A DNA stretch of 64,000 nt, taken from the NCBI GenBank assembly GCA_013285405.1, contig CP053446.1:3519001-3583000 (forward strand), in the 5' to 3' direction. Under the pieces are notes generated by a model that did not search any database, was not told the DNA's origin, and was given only the letters and a program-made list of their open reading frames with translations. This stretch comes from Ignavibacteriota bacterium (GTDB lineage: Bacteria > Bacteroidota > Ignavibacteria > Ignavibacteriales > Ignavibacteriaceae). Below are positions 7,015 to 15,761 of this stretch, in pieces. Both the position numbers and the translations under genes were made by a program. Numbering within the stretch: the stretch's first letter is position 1; every line of letters starts with the position of its first letter.

Positions 7015-9237
7015 CTATGATTTTGTTTCCGGTCGGGAATAATAGTAGTAATACTTATAATAAGATCCATATCCCGATTTATAGCTGAAGTTATTCAATA
7101 CTGTTCCAAGGAATTGAGTGTTCTCGCGTCTGATGAGTTCAACTGAACGTTCCATCATATCTATTTCAGTACTTTCAGATGAAACTACCAGAAGAGTACC
7201 ATCAACCATACTTGTGAGTATTTCACTGTCAGTAACTGCAATAATCGGTGGTGAGTCAAGTATAATGAGATCAAATTTTTCTCTTAACTGTTTCAGGAAA
7301 TTTCTCATCTCCTGCGAATCAAGCATCTCGGCAGGATTCGGTGGAATCGTACCAGACGAAATAAAACTAAGATTCTGAATTTTGGATTTCATCAAAACTT
7401 CTTCGAGTTTTACGCTGCCAACAAGATAATCAATCAATCCGGGCACTTTTTCTTTTTCAAATAATTTATGCACAGATGGTTTTCTCAGATCACAATCAAT
7501 CAAAAGCACTTTTTTCTTTGAATGAGCGAAACTTCCTGCAAGGTTTACAGCAATTGTTGTCTTTCCTTCCTGAGGCGCTGAAGAAGTAATTAAAATTGTT
7601 TTTAATGATTCTGTGTTTATTCGGGAAAATTGTATTCTGGTTCTCAATGCTCTGAATGCTTCACTAGGAATTGAGTCAGGAAGTTTGTCAACAATAAATT
7701 GTACAGTTTGATCTCCTGCAATACTGCTATCAAAATGAGGTATCCATGCCAGTACATTTATGTTTCTGTGTTCAATATCATCCGGAGACTTAACGGTATC
7801 ATCAAAATAATTTTTCACAAAAACATATCCCACTGCAAGTCCGGCACCGAGCAAAAATCCGATTATTATAATAAGCTTACGGTTTGGTTTAGATGGAAAT
7901 TGTGCAACTCTCGCTTCATCAATGATAAGTACATTACCTGGCTGAGATTGTTCATTGATTAATGCTTCCTGGTATCTTTGTTCAATCATCAGGTAAAGTT
8001 TCTCAAGTGCTTCAGAATTTCTTTTCAATCTTGCAAGCTCAATAGTATTTTTTGGAAGCTTCATGAATCTTGCTTCATAACCTTCAACTATTTTATCAAG
8101 TTCTTTTATTGACGTCTGAAGGGATTGATTCTTAACTTCTTCTGCGATTATTTTTTGTGTGAGTTCTTTAACTTCTTCAGGACTGCTGGCAAAAATACCA
8201 GCTTTCAATACACCAAGTTCTTTATCAAGTTCTTTTCTCAGCTCATTTATTTTTCTATCGTACTCCAGAATAACAGGTGAATCTTCAGTTAAACCATCCT
8301 TTTTTGAAAGTGCGACCTGTTTATTTATTTCAAGCTTAGTAATTTCTTCCTGAATTGCTGTAATATATTTCTGAGAAGTTAAGCTTGTGAGATAATCAGC
8401 CATCCTGGGATTCTGTGCCTGAAGTTCTTTTCGCAAATTTTCCAAAACTTTATTTGATGCCATCAGATCAACCTGCGTAGCGCTTTTCTGAGCTTCGAAT
8501 TGTGCAAGCACGCTTATCAATGTAGAAGCTCTTTCATCCAGAGCAATAAGACCTCCGCTTTCCTGAAAATCTCTTAATGTTTCTTCAGCGGCATTCAATT
8601 CATCATACTTTTCTTTACGTTGTTCATCAAGAAAGTTTGTTACAAGCGTCAACTGATCTCTGTTCTGCTCAAGATTCAATTTTTTATATTGCTGTGCATA
8701 TACGTTTGCGATTAATGCTGCTTCGTAAGGTGAGGGAGAAACTGCGCTGAGTTCAATAATATCTAATCCTCTTTTCTGATCAATTGAAACATCACTTAAT
8801 GCAATTGCAAGATCATCAACGGATTTAACATTGTTATCCGATTCGTTCTCAGTCAGTTTAGTATCCTTCAACACAAAGTAATGAGATTTATTGAGGTCCC
8901 TGTAGAAACTATCAATTAAAGTAACAGCGACCATTCTTCTGGCAGTATAAGAAGTCATGATTTCAATTTCGTTAGCAATGAAACGATCATTCCCCCATTC
9001 CTGGAACTCCGGCAGAAGTGGTGAAGTTAAGACGCTTCCACCTTGTGGTCTTGATATTTTTATTGTTGCAGTAGATTTGTAAATATCAATCGCATTAATT
9101 GCATAAATAGAAGCAACTATCAGCCCGACAAGCGTAATAAGTACAACCGGAACCCAGTTTGCCCTGATTAATCGTATATAATCTTTAAAAGTATTTGTTT
9201 GATGAACGCCGTAATCTTCCTGCTGATCTTCTGCCAT
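7015..9237 (-). CDS. Wzc-like polysaccharide co-polymerase with tyrosine autokinase domain
   Basis: The 740-residue inner-membrane protein has a Wzz domain with a first helix at about residues 32-52, a long periplasmic coiled-coil region (about 180-450), a second helix near 452-477 and a cytoplasmic BY-kinase domain. Kinase motifs are Walker A in SSAPQEGKTTIAVN (about 550-560), Walker A' LLIDCDLRKPS (about 580) and Walker B LIILDSPP (about 660). The C-terminal tail has nine Tyr in about 15 residues, the autophosphorylation cluster typical of Wzc/CapB. It would control chain length and export of the polysaccharide made by the genes up to 33 kb. No cognate tyrosine phosphatase (Wzb) is in the window. 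It starts 1 base after the stop of the SLBB gene. Confidence 0.93.
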   Translation of the reverse strand: MAEDQQEDYGVHQTNTFKDYIRLIRANWVPVVLITLVGLIVASIYAINAIDIYKSTATIKISRPQGGSVLTSPLLPEFQEWGNDRFIANEIEIMTSYTARRMVAVTLIDSFYRDLNKSHYFVLKDTKLTENESDNNVKSVDDLAIALSDVSIDQKRGLDIIELSAVSPSPYEAALIANVYAQQYKKLNLEQNRDQLTLVTNFLDEQRKEKYDELNAAEETLRDFQESGGLIALDERASTLISVLAQFEAQKSATQVDLMASNKVLENLRKELQAQNPRMADYLTSLTSQKYITAIQEEITKLEINKQVALSKKDGLTEDSPVILEYDRKINELRKELDKELGVLKAGIFASSPEEVKELTQKIIAEEVKNQSLQTSIKELDKIVEGYEARFMKLPKNTIELARLKRNSEALEKLYLMIEQRYQEALINEQSQPGNVLIIDEARVAQFPSKPNRKLIIIIGFLLGAGLAVGYVFVKNYFDDTVKSPDDIEHRNINVLAWIPHFDSSIAGDQTVQFIVDKLPDSIPSEAFRALRTRIQFSRINTESLKTILITSSAPQEGKTTIAVNLAGSFAHSKKKVLLIDCDLRKPSVHKLFEKEKVPGLIDYLVGSVKLEEVLMKSKIQNLSFISSGTIPPNPAEMLDSQEMRNFLKQLREKFDLIILDSPPIIAVTDSEILTSMVDGTLLVVSSESTEIDMMERSVELIRRENTQFLGTVLNNFSYKSGYGSYYKYYYYYSRPETKS

Positions 9238-9238
9238 A

Positions 9239-9754
9239 TTAATTATTTGCTGTTATGATTAGAGTTGTTAATGAAAGTAGAACGCCCACAATGGAAAGCC
9301 CCAACGTCAGATAATTTTCCCAATATAATCTTGGTCGTCCCGGAACTACAAGAACATCGCCGGCTTCCATCCTGTAAATGTTTAAATTCGGATTAAGATC
9401 CTCATTCCACCAGAGATCTTCATAATCAAACTTCAGCATCTGTTGTGTGGAATCTTTTAAAACTTTATAAATACGAAGATCATCAAGATAAGAATCATCG
9501 GATATTCCTCCTGCATAAGAAATCAAATCCTTCATATCGCTGAATTGAGGAATAACGTATCTGCCGGGATATTTAACATATCCCCACACTGAAACTTTAA
9601 TATTCAATCCATCCGGATTAGAGTAATCATAATATGCACCTTGATTTTGAACTCTGTAATTCGGGTCTAACCCAAGTTGATAGTCATCCTGTTGAGAAAA
9701 GGTACTGTATGAGAAAACAATCAATAAGAAAAAAATGGTAAGGGTAATTCGCAT
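9239..9754 (-). CDS. Small SLBB-domain polysaccharide export protein
   Basis: From ATG 9754 the protein is 171 residues with a signal peptide (MRITLTIFFLLIVFSYSTFS); a longer ORF to 9808 adds a non-signal extension and is less likely. The body contains one SLBB-type domain with the phrase VSVWGYVKYPGRYVIPQ and the end MEAGDVLVVPGRP, and the protein ends in a hydrophobic helix (LGLSIVGVLLSLTTLIITA). It lacks the N-terminal Poly_export domain of full-length Wza, so it is much shorter than the classic outer-membrane channel. It is translated just ahead of the Wzc-like kinase and is presumably its periplasmic partner. Confidence 0.8.
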   Translation of the reverse strand: MRITLTIFFLLIVFSYSTFSQQDDYQLGLDPNYRVQNQGAYYDYSNPDGLNIKVSVWGYVKYPGRYVIPQFSDMKDLISYAGGISDDSYLDDLRIYKVLKDSTQQMLKFDYEDLWWNEDLNPNLNIYRMEAGDVLVVPGRPRLYWENYLTLGLSIVGVLLSLTTLIITANN

Positions 9755-10067
9755 CACAATTATTTTTATTTGTTTTAATAAATTTATAGAATAAATCGAC
9801 TCAATCAAATTTTAAAGCGGAAAGAAATTTTTTTTTGTCAACTGGATTCATGACTGAAAATTAAATTTGCATTTCAATATATTTGCCCCGCAAAATTAAA
9901 TCTGCTATTTACCGATTAATTGATTCTAACGGTAAAATTGACCGTGTTTAGATAACTATTATATTGGTAGCTGACTGCTTTTTTCATATTAGATTAGAAC
10001 GATTAAAATACTTTCTGGTATAATTATCGTTCATTTTCATTAACCCGAATAAAATATAGAATTAAGG
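9755..10067. other. Divergent intergenic region of the export genes
   Basis: This 313-bp AT-rich gap must hold promoters for both the SLBB/Wzc pair and the outer-membrane protein at 10068. A TATAAT-like box is at 10019-10024, 44 bases before the ATG, with only a poor upstream element. An imperfect palindrome ACGGT-N7-ACCGT lies at 9929-9945. Neither is strong evidence. Confidence 0.35.
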
Positions 10068-11237
10068 ATGAGAACATATTACTATCTTATTTTAGCATTT
10101 ACGGCTGCATTAATATTTTCGTTTACAGCACTTCCCCAGGAGGATGAAGAACCTGTGAATTATTTTCAGATGGAACCGCTGGATGACAGTCTTTTTATTC
10201 AGATACAGGAAGCTTTGTTTATTGATCCGCCAGATCCAAAAGCAGAAATAGTTGTTGACGTACGCGATGCTAACAATCAAACTGTATCAATTAAAGGTGC
10301 TCTTTATCCATTTCTTGCATTGAGTCCGGAACTGCGTGCAAGAATAATAACATATCCTTTCAAACTGAACCTTGAAGAAACAATAAATTATGGAAGCGTT
10401 TATACAAGAGTAATTAATAAATTAAGATTTGAAAAAATACTCATTCCTCCTTCGGTATTTCAGATCTCGCCGTCGCTCGGATATATAAATCCTTATCTGC
10501 AATTCCAGGGCGGAGAGAGATTCGGAATTCCAATCAAGAAAGATATCGGTTTGTCAATAGGATTCGGTACGCCATACTCAGGTGCCCTTGAAACCAATTT
10601 TACTGAAGCAAATTTTCACATACTCGGATTCAGAGGTGGGCTCTTTACAGCAGTTGATGCATTCGTTGAATTAAAAGGTTCAGAAAATCACAATAATTTA
10701 TTCGTAACAAACGGCTATCAGTTCAGCTATGTTATCCCATTCGGTAATTTTTTTGAAATTGGATATCTCGGTGTTTCAGATGATTTCACAGAAACTCAGA
10801 TTCTCAAATACACTCAGCAAACAGTAAACAAGGATAACATAGTTTATAATCCTGATGGAACTATTAAATATCAGCCATACCTATTAACCGGATCGTATCT
10901 CAATTGGGAAATGAGATATCCTGTAAAATTTCTTGGTGCAACCCGTGGAAAGTTTTATGTTGCTCAGTTTATAGATGAATGGCATATCGGATATACCGGG
11001 CGAGAGCTCTCACTTGCAGGGAGCGTTTTTGATTTGCGATTTGATGCAATGGTCAGCAGCCATGTTCGGCAACCGCAATACGTACTTGACATTCTGGTAC
11101 AGAAAATATTTGACTACTGGGCATTCAGTACTATATCAATAGGACCGAGCATAATAATGACCCACACAAAAAGCGGAAGTTTTGGATTCACCTCTATATT
11201 TGCAAATCTCAGGATTAAGGTAGGATCATCGCTTTAA
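10068..11237 (+). CDS. Outer-membrane protein of unknown function at the head of the polysaccharide locus
   Basis: The 389-residue protein has a signal peptide (residues 1-22, MRTYYYLILAFTAALIFSFT) and is rich in alternating aromatic/polar residues and Gly-rich turns, as in beta-barrel proteins. I do not recognise a named family. It lies divergently from the SLBB/Wzc genes and upstream of the glycosyltransferase cluster, so a part in polysaccharide export or surface attachment is plausible but unproven. The ATG follows an ATTAAGG leader. Confidence 0.7.
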   Translation: MRTYYYLILAFTAALIFSFTALPQEDEEPVNYFQMEPLDDSLFIQIQEALFIDPPDPKAEIVVDVRDANNQTVSIKGALYPFLALSPELRARIITYPFKLNLEETINYGSVYTRVINKLRFEKILIPPSVFQISPSLGYINPYLQFQGGERFGIPIKKDIGLSIGFGTPYSGALETNFTEANFHILGFRGGLFTAVDAFVELKGSENHNNLFVTNGYQFSYVIPFGNFFEIGYLGVSDDFTETQILKYTQQTVNKDNIVYNPDGTIKYQPYLLTGSYLNWEMRYPVKFLGATRGKFYVAQFIDEWHIGYTGRELSLAGSVFDLRFDAMVSSHVRQPQYVLDILVQKIFDYWAFSTISIGPSIIMTHTKSGSFGFTSIFANLRIKVGSSL

Positions 11238-11446
11238 AAAGCTCTCTTTAATTCGTCTTAAGAATTTAATTCATTATTTTTACAATTGTAAGTTCATGTG
11301 ATAAAGAACATCGCAGTTTGTGAATATCGAATATTGATCAACGAATTTTGATTTCAAATGATATTTAATTAATGAGGGTGATGTGTTTAGTATCCTAAAC
11401 GCATTTAAGAAAGATACTAACCTGGTGATTTCTGTATTATTCATTT

Positions 11447-11689
11447 ATGCTTAACCAGTTGCCAAATATTAAAAAATTACTTTTTCTCGGGGTTGCAATA
11501 GCTTCAACAAAAGTAATGCTGCTCTTGTTTGCTTATTTTTTTGATGCTAAAACTTATAATCAATTTAACCAGATTTATTATACTGCTTCCCTGATAATTT
11601 TGTTCGGTTCTTTCGGATTTAATGTTGTCACCATGAAAGTAGATCTTTATCGAATTTATTTTAATAGTAGATTAATCATTGAAACTTGA
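11447..11689 (+). pseudogene. Truncated polysaccharide flippase (Wzx-like) N-terminus
   Basis: The 80-residue ORF resembles only the first two transmembrane helices of a PST-family flippase: a KKLLFLGVAIASTKVMLLLF helix, the phrase DAKTYNQFNQIYYTASLIIL and GSFGFN. Real flippases have 400-500 residues, and the similarity stops near residue 60, after which the sequence is unrelated. It overlaps the start of the next gene by 11 bases. I take it as the remnant of a flippase lost by deletion, with an intact flippase at 16704 now doing the job. It could still be translated as a small membrane protein. Confidence 0.6.
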
Positions 11690-12965
11690 CAATTTCCTAA
11701 AATACTCCGTACCAATTTTTATGGCTTTGACCGTATTAAGAATGTTCAGAGAAATGTACTGGCTGTATTATGCAACGCAGTTAACGTTACTGCTTTTCAT
11801 TTTAATAATAGTTAAAGAATTATGGCAGAAAAAATTAGTGTTGAATAAGAAAACAATTCAGATGTTCGGTATCGTTATTCTTTTCCCAGTATGGACGGCA
11901 CTGACAGCTTTTTGGTCACTTAATCCTCTAACCACTTTTTTAAAAGGGGTGAACTTTGTTTTTGTCGTTACAGGATTATTTTCAGCGTTACTGCTATGGG
12001 TTAATTATGAAGACGGAAATTTCTTTAAGCTATTTTTACCTGCAAATTTACTAGTTGTTTTAACGTCTATATTTTCATGGTTGACGGGAATTCCAAATGA
12101 TGCATGGGATATTGGACACGGTTTGAGCTTTGCCGGATTTTTCGGACATCAGAATGTAATGGGTATGGCACTTATGTTTACTCTTCCGGGAGTATTCGGC
12201 TTGCTTGAAGACAAGAAAATAAATCTGAATAATGATAATAAATCCACTATAATTTTTGAAGGGGAATCCACTGCGAAAACTAAAATTTCAAATCAAAAGT
12301 ATTTCTTTTTTCTCATTTTATCATTGAACTTATTTCTTATTGGAATTACTTATACCCGTTCGGTCATACTCTCATTATTTATCGGAGTAATCTTCTATTT
12401 GTTTATAGCAAAAGCGATTAAATTGCTTATTGGAATAGGAGGATTATTAACATTAGTGGCAATATTATATTTTACAATTACTCCAGTTAACCAAGCAATC
12501 TACAAAGTAGCATCAAAGCATGGCTGGGACATTCTGGCAACTCGCTCAATTCTTTGGGAACCTTCATATGAAGCTGCAAAAATTGGAGGAGTTTTGGGAA
12601 TCGGGTATGGGATGTCTGCACCAGGAATTTATGTTTATGGGCCGGAAGATTTAATGAAGGGGCAACCAAATTATTATAGAGAAAAGGGAAATAGTGCATT
12701 AGCTTATATTGAAGAGACTGGTCTAATAGGACTAATATTAGTTTTTTACTTCTTCAGTTTATGGTTTTATAAATTATTTAAATTTAGAGAAAATATTTCA
12801 ATTCAAATCTTGCTTAGTTTTACTTTTGCTTTTATTATACAAAGCAATTTTGAAGGATGGGTTGGCGGCGGTTCACCATTATTACAATTATTTATTCCAG
12901 TTATTATTTATCCAATGCTAATAATGGTAAATAGATCCATACTCCTTAAATCTTCAGTTAATTAA
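11679..12965 (+). CDS. O-antigen ligase/polymerase family protein (Wzy_C type)
   Basis: The 428-residue protein has about ten to twelve hydrophobic helices and a large periplasmic loop, as in the O-antigen polymerase/ligase family (WaaL/Wzy). Family-like phrases are FFGHQNVMGMALMF, TYTRSVILSLF and the late YIEETGLIGLILVF. It probably polymerises or ligates the repeat units of the local polysaccharide. The start is a TTG at 11679 that overlaps the end of the flippase remnant. A second polymerase-like protein is encoded at 18280, so this locus has two. Confidence 0.82.
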   Translation: MKLDNFLKYSVPIFMALTVLRMFREMYWLYYATQLTLLLFILIIVKELWQKKLVLNKKTIQMFGIVILFPVWTALTAFWSLNPLTTFLKGVNFVFVVTGLFSALLLWVNYEDGNFFKLFLPANLLVVLTSIFSWLTGIPNDAWDIGHGLSFAGFFGHQNVMGMALMFTLPGVFGLLEDKKINLNNDNKSTIIFEGESTAKTKISNQKYFFFLILSLNLFLIGITYTRSVILSLFIGVIFYLFIAKAIKLLIGIGGLLTLVAILYFTITPVNQAIYKVASKHGWDILATRSILWEPSYEAAKIGGVLGIGYGMSAPGIYVYGPEDLMKGQPNYYREKGNSALAYIEETGLIGLILVFYFFSLWFYKLFKFRENISIQILLSFTFAFIIQSNFEGWVGGGSPLLQLFIPVIIYPMLIMVNRSILLKSSVN

Positions 12966-12972
12966 GAAAAAA

Positions 12973-15006
12973 ATGTGCGGAATATTTGGTGTAATTAATT
13001 TTAACGGACAGCATGTAGATAAAGAAAAAGTTTTATCTGCAAGGGATATTCTTGCTCATCGCGGACCAGATGATTCCGGATTATATTTATCATCATACAA
13101 TCATACATCCATACAATCATGCGTCGCTCTCGCTCACCGCCGTCTCTCAATCATCGATCTCTCCCCTTCTGCTCATCAGCCAATGACAACTGAAGATGGA
13201 AGGTTTACGATAGTATTCAATGGAGAAATATTTAACTACGAGGAGTTGCGTGAACCTATAAGCAGTAAGCAGTTAGCTGTAAGCCAGAATCAATTTAGGA
13301 CAAATAGCGATACAGCGGTAATTCTTAAGTTATATGCGATGGAGGGATCTGATTGTTTGAAAAGGCTTCGCGGAATGTTTGCTTTTGCTATCTGGGATGA
13401 TAAAGAGAAAAAACTTTTTACTGCAAGGGATCGTTTCGGAATAAAACCTTTTTACTATTTACATAATGATAATGAATTTATTTTTTCTTCTGAGTTAAAA
13501 GCAATTAAGAAATACAAGAATGGATTAACTCTTTCGATGGAAGGAATGGATGCATTTTTGAAAACCGGCTCTGTTCCTGCACCGCTAACTATTTATGAAG
13601 AAACGACAGCATTGCTTCCGGGAAATTATATAGAAGTTAGGAATCACCCTTCGACTCCGCTCAGGGTGACGGAGAAACAATACTGGTCATTCTTTGATTT
13701 ACTAACTTCAAATGACAGTCATACTGAGCGAAGTCGAAGTATGGCGCCTGATAATTTTGTTAACCTGACTTCACAAGTTATAAGACGACGAAGCAATCTA
13801 AATTACGATGACGAAACAAAAAAAATAATTCGTAATTCACTACTCGATTCTATTAAAGCTCATATGGTTTCTGATGTTGAAGTAGGTGCATTTCTTTCAG
13901 GTGGAATTGATTCAACCGCAATTGTTTCTTTGATGAGACAAACTGGGCACGATAAAATAAAGACAATCTCTGTTACATTTCCCGGACATCAACTCGACGA
14001 ATCAAAATACTCAAATCTTGCAGCGAAGAAATATGAAACAAATCATTTTGAGTACCGATTACAGGAAGATGAACTTATCAATGACTTCGAAAAAATTATA
14101 GAAGCAATGGATCAACCAACAATTGACGGCATTAACACTTACTTTGTTTCAAAAGCTGCTGCATCATTCGGACTGAAGGTTGTTCTTTCAGGACTTGGCG
14201 GTGATGAACTATTCGGCGGTTATCCGTCGTTCATCAATATTCCCAAATACCAGAGAATTAAATCATTGCCATTCTCCAGATCATTAATGAAAATTGCGGG
14301 AACAGTTTTAAAAGGAAAAATTCCGGCAAAAGCAATTGAGTATTTCAAAAATCCAAATTCACCAAATGCAGAATACAGGATGATAAGAGGGCTCTGCACT
14401 GACAATGAATTACGAGCTTTGAGGTGGCTTAGCGAAGGTCAAACGTCAAATGGAAAATGGCAGATGGAAAATGCTTTACAACCAATGACTAATGCCCAAT
14501 TTACCAATGACCCAATGACCAAAGACTACTTCTCCCAAATTGTCATTGCGAGCGAAGCGAAGCAATCTCTCTCACCATTGCAATATATTTCCTATCTCGA
14601 GTCTTGCAATTATATGCGTAACCAACTCCTGCGCGATTCCGATGCATTCAGTATGACACACTCACTTGAATTAAGAGTTCCGTTTGTTGATCATTTACTT
14701 TATGCAAATGTACTTCCCTATCTTGATAATGGATTCGATAAATCATTTCCAAAAAAAATGTTAGTTGATGCAGTCAGTGATCTTCCAGCCGAAATAGTTC
14801 ACAGACCAAAACAGGGCTTTACATTTCCATTTGCTGATTGGATCAAGAAAGGAAAAATGAAGGATTCGATTAATGATTCTTTAAACAGCAGTAAAATGAA
14901 AAATTATTTTAATCCTCAATCCTTATTAAATTTGAATAATGAATTTCAGAAAAATAAAATACATTGGTCGAGAGTGTGGGCTATGTATGTACTATCCCGT
15001 TTTTAA
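12973..15006 (+). CDS. asnB: Glutamine-hydrolysing asparagine synthase, with in-frame repeat insertions
   Basis: The protein begins MCGIFGVIN, with Cys2 as the N-terminal nucleophile of the glutaminase domain (about 1-220), and has a synthetase domain with the PP-loop LSGGIDST near residue 309 and the late LRDSDAFSMTHSLELRVPF. AsnB-type proteins in polysaccharide loci amidate sugars or make asparagine. At 677 residues it is longer than the usual 600-630. The excess is in at least five places where the DNA is palindromic or low-complexity: residues about 40-50, 96-105, 225-233, 247-258 and 488-535. These are insertions of short repeats that stay in frame. All catalytic motifs survive. It starts 7 bases after the polymerase stop. 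Confidence 0.92.
   Translation: MCGIFGVINFNGQHVDKEKVLSARDILAHRGPDDSGLYLSSYNHTSIQSCVALAHRRLSIIDLSPSAHQPMTTEDGRFTIVFNGEIFNYEELREPISSKQLAVSQNQFRTNSDTAVILKLYAMEGSDCLKRLRGMFAFAIWDDKEKKLFTARDRFGIKPFYYLHNDNEFIFSSELKAIKKYKNGLTLSMEGMDAFLKTGSVPAPLTIYEETTALLPGNYIEVRNHPSTPLRVTEKQYWSFFDLLTSNDSHTERSRSMAPDNFVNLTSQVIRRRSNLNYDDETKKIIRNSLLDSIKAHMVSDVEVGAFLSGGIDSTAIVSLMRQTGHDKIKTISVTFPGHQLDESKYSNLAAKKYETNHFEYRLQEDELINDFEKIIEAMDQPTIDGINTYFVSKAAASFGLKVVLSGLGGDELFGGYPSFINIPKYQRIKSLPFSRSLMKIAGTVLKGKIPAKAIEYFKNPNSPNAEYRMIRGLCTDNELRALRWLSEGQTSNGKWQMENALQPMTNAQFTNDPMTKDYFSQIVIASEAKQSLSPLQYISYLESCNYMRNQLLRDSDAFSMTHSLELRVPFVDHLLYANVLPYLDNGFDKSFPKKMLVDAVSDLPAEIVHRPKQGFTFPFADWIKKGKMKDSINDSLNSSKMKNYFNPQSLLNLNNEFQKNKIHWSRVWAMYVLSRF
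13094..13120. repeat. Low-complexity insertion inside asnB
   Basis: An 11-bp direct repeat CATACAATCAT occurs at 13094-13104 and 13110-13120. It encodes a hydrophilic segment between the DDSG region and the conserved VALAHRRLSIIDLS motif, where homologues are usually shorter. Confidence 0.55.
13258..13285. repeat. TAAGCAGT-type low-complexity insertion inside asnB
   Basis: The stretch repeats TAAGCAGTAAGCAG-like units and encodes SSKQLAVSQ between NYEELR and FRTNSDT, two conserved AsnB motifs. The same kind of unit (GGTAAGC) occurs between genes at 23371-23402. Confidence 0.6.
13645..13668. repeat. Palindromic element inside asnB (CACCCT...AGGGTG)
   Basis: Arms CACCCT and AGGGTG flank TTCGACTCCGCT-type sequence. 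In frame it encodes HPSTPLRVT. A close relative with TTCGACTTCGCTC is present inside the glycosyltransferase gene at 28229-28250. Confidence 0.8.
13720..13743. repeat. Palindromic element inside asnB (CATACT...AGTATG)
   Basis: Arms CATACT and AGTATG flank GAGCGAAGTCGA, the reverse-complement form of the core seen at 13645-13668. In frame it encodes HTERSRSM. Confidence 0.8.
14438..14575. repeat. Composite repeat insertion inside asnB
   Basis: About 140 bases of low-complexity sequence with repeated CAATGAC/CCAATGACC units end in the palindrome-like element GTCATTGCGAGCGAAGCG at 14542 onward. It encodes a segment ending VIASEAKQSLS that has no counterpart in normal AsnB proteins and lies between two conserved helices. 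Confidence 0.75.
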
Positions 15007-15043
15007 ACAATGTAATTAATTTACTCGGAAACAAGAAGTACAG

Positions 15044-15760
15044 ATGTTCAGAAAAATAGTTAATAATTTATTAGTAAAGAGTGGTTACGAAATAATTAAT
15101 AAGCAAAAACTCCCAACTACCAAAATTTTAGGTCTAAAAAGTTTAAATATCAACACGATAATAGATGTAGGAGCTAATCGTGGTCAATTTTTAGGCGATT
15201 ATGTAAAACGTTTTCCGGTGGCACAATTCTTCTGCTTTGAACCATTAACTAAAGAAATTAATGAATTAAAAAAAAATTCAAAAAAATTTAAGAACAAAAT
15301 TGTAATAGTGAATAGTGCATTAGGAAATATGGAGGGAAAGACAAACTTTTATCAGCATAAACACACCGCATCATCAAGTGTATTAAGTACCACGGAAGAT
15401 TGCGTTGTATTATATCCAGAAACAAGTGATCAGACAAACATAGAAGTTAAAATAACAACGATAGATAAATACTTCGGAAATATTTTAAATGAAAAACATA
15501 AAAACATATTACTTAAACTAGATGTTCAAGGTTTTGAACTAGAAGTATTAAAGGGTGCACAAAAAACATTGAATATGATAAGTGCATGTCTGCTTGAAAT
15601 AAATTTTACCAAGCTGTACAATAATCAGGCAAGTTTCAATGGAATATATGAACTGTTTAACAAAGCTGGCTTCAAGTATGCTGGTGCGATGGAACAAAAT
15701 TTCAATGATGAGGGTAGACTAGTTTTTAGTGATATTTTATTCATTCGGGAAAATCTATAA
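15044..15760 (+). CDS. FkbM family methyltransferase
   Basis: The 238-residue protein has the FkbM-type SAM-binding fold, with motif I IDVGANRGQF at about residues 40-49, a CFEPL acidic loop near 65, and LLKLDVQGFELEVLKGA near 155-171, which is a family hallmark. Such enzymes O-methylate sugars or sugar-linked groups, so it probably decorates the polysaccharide. It is followed within 1 base by a second FkbM gene. Confidence 0.88.
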   Translation: MFRKIVNNLLVKSGYEIINKQKLPTTKILGLKSLNINTIIDVGANRGQFLGDYVKRFPVAQFFCFEPLTKEINELKKNSKKFKNKIVIVNSALGNMEGKTNFYQHKHTASSSVLSTTEDCVVLYPETSDQTNIEVKITTIDKYFGNILNEKHKNILLKLDVQGFELEVLKGAQKTLNMISACLLEINFTKLYNNQASFNGIYELFNKAGFKYAGAMEQNFNDEGRLVFSDILFIRENL

Positions 15761-15761
15761 A

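Noticed and set aside
9929..9945. Palindrome ACGGT-N7-ACCGT as an operator
   Set aside because: The arms are only 5 bp in an AT-rich gap and it is imperfect in the middle; mentioned only in the gap description.
11381..11454. A GTG-started 23-codon frame just before the flippase remnant that could mean a frameshifted longer N-terminus
   Set aside because: The flippase similarity already begins with a proper N-terminus at ATG 11447, so no frameshift is needed.
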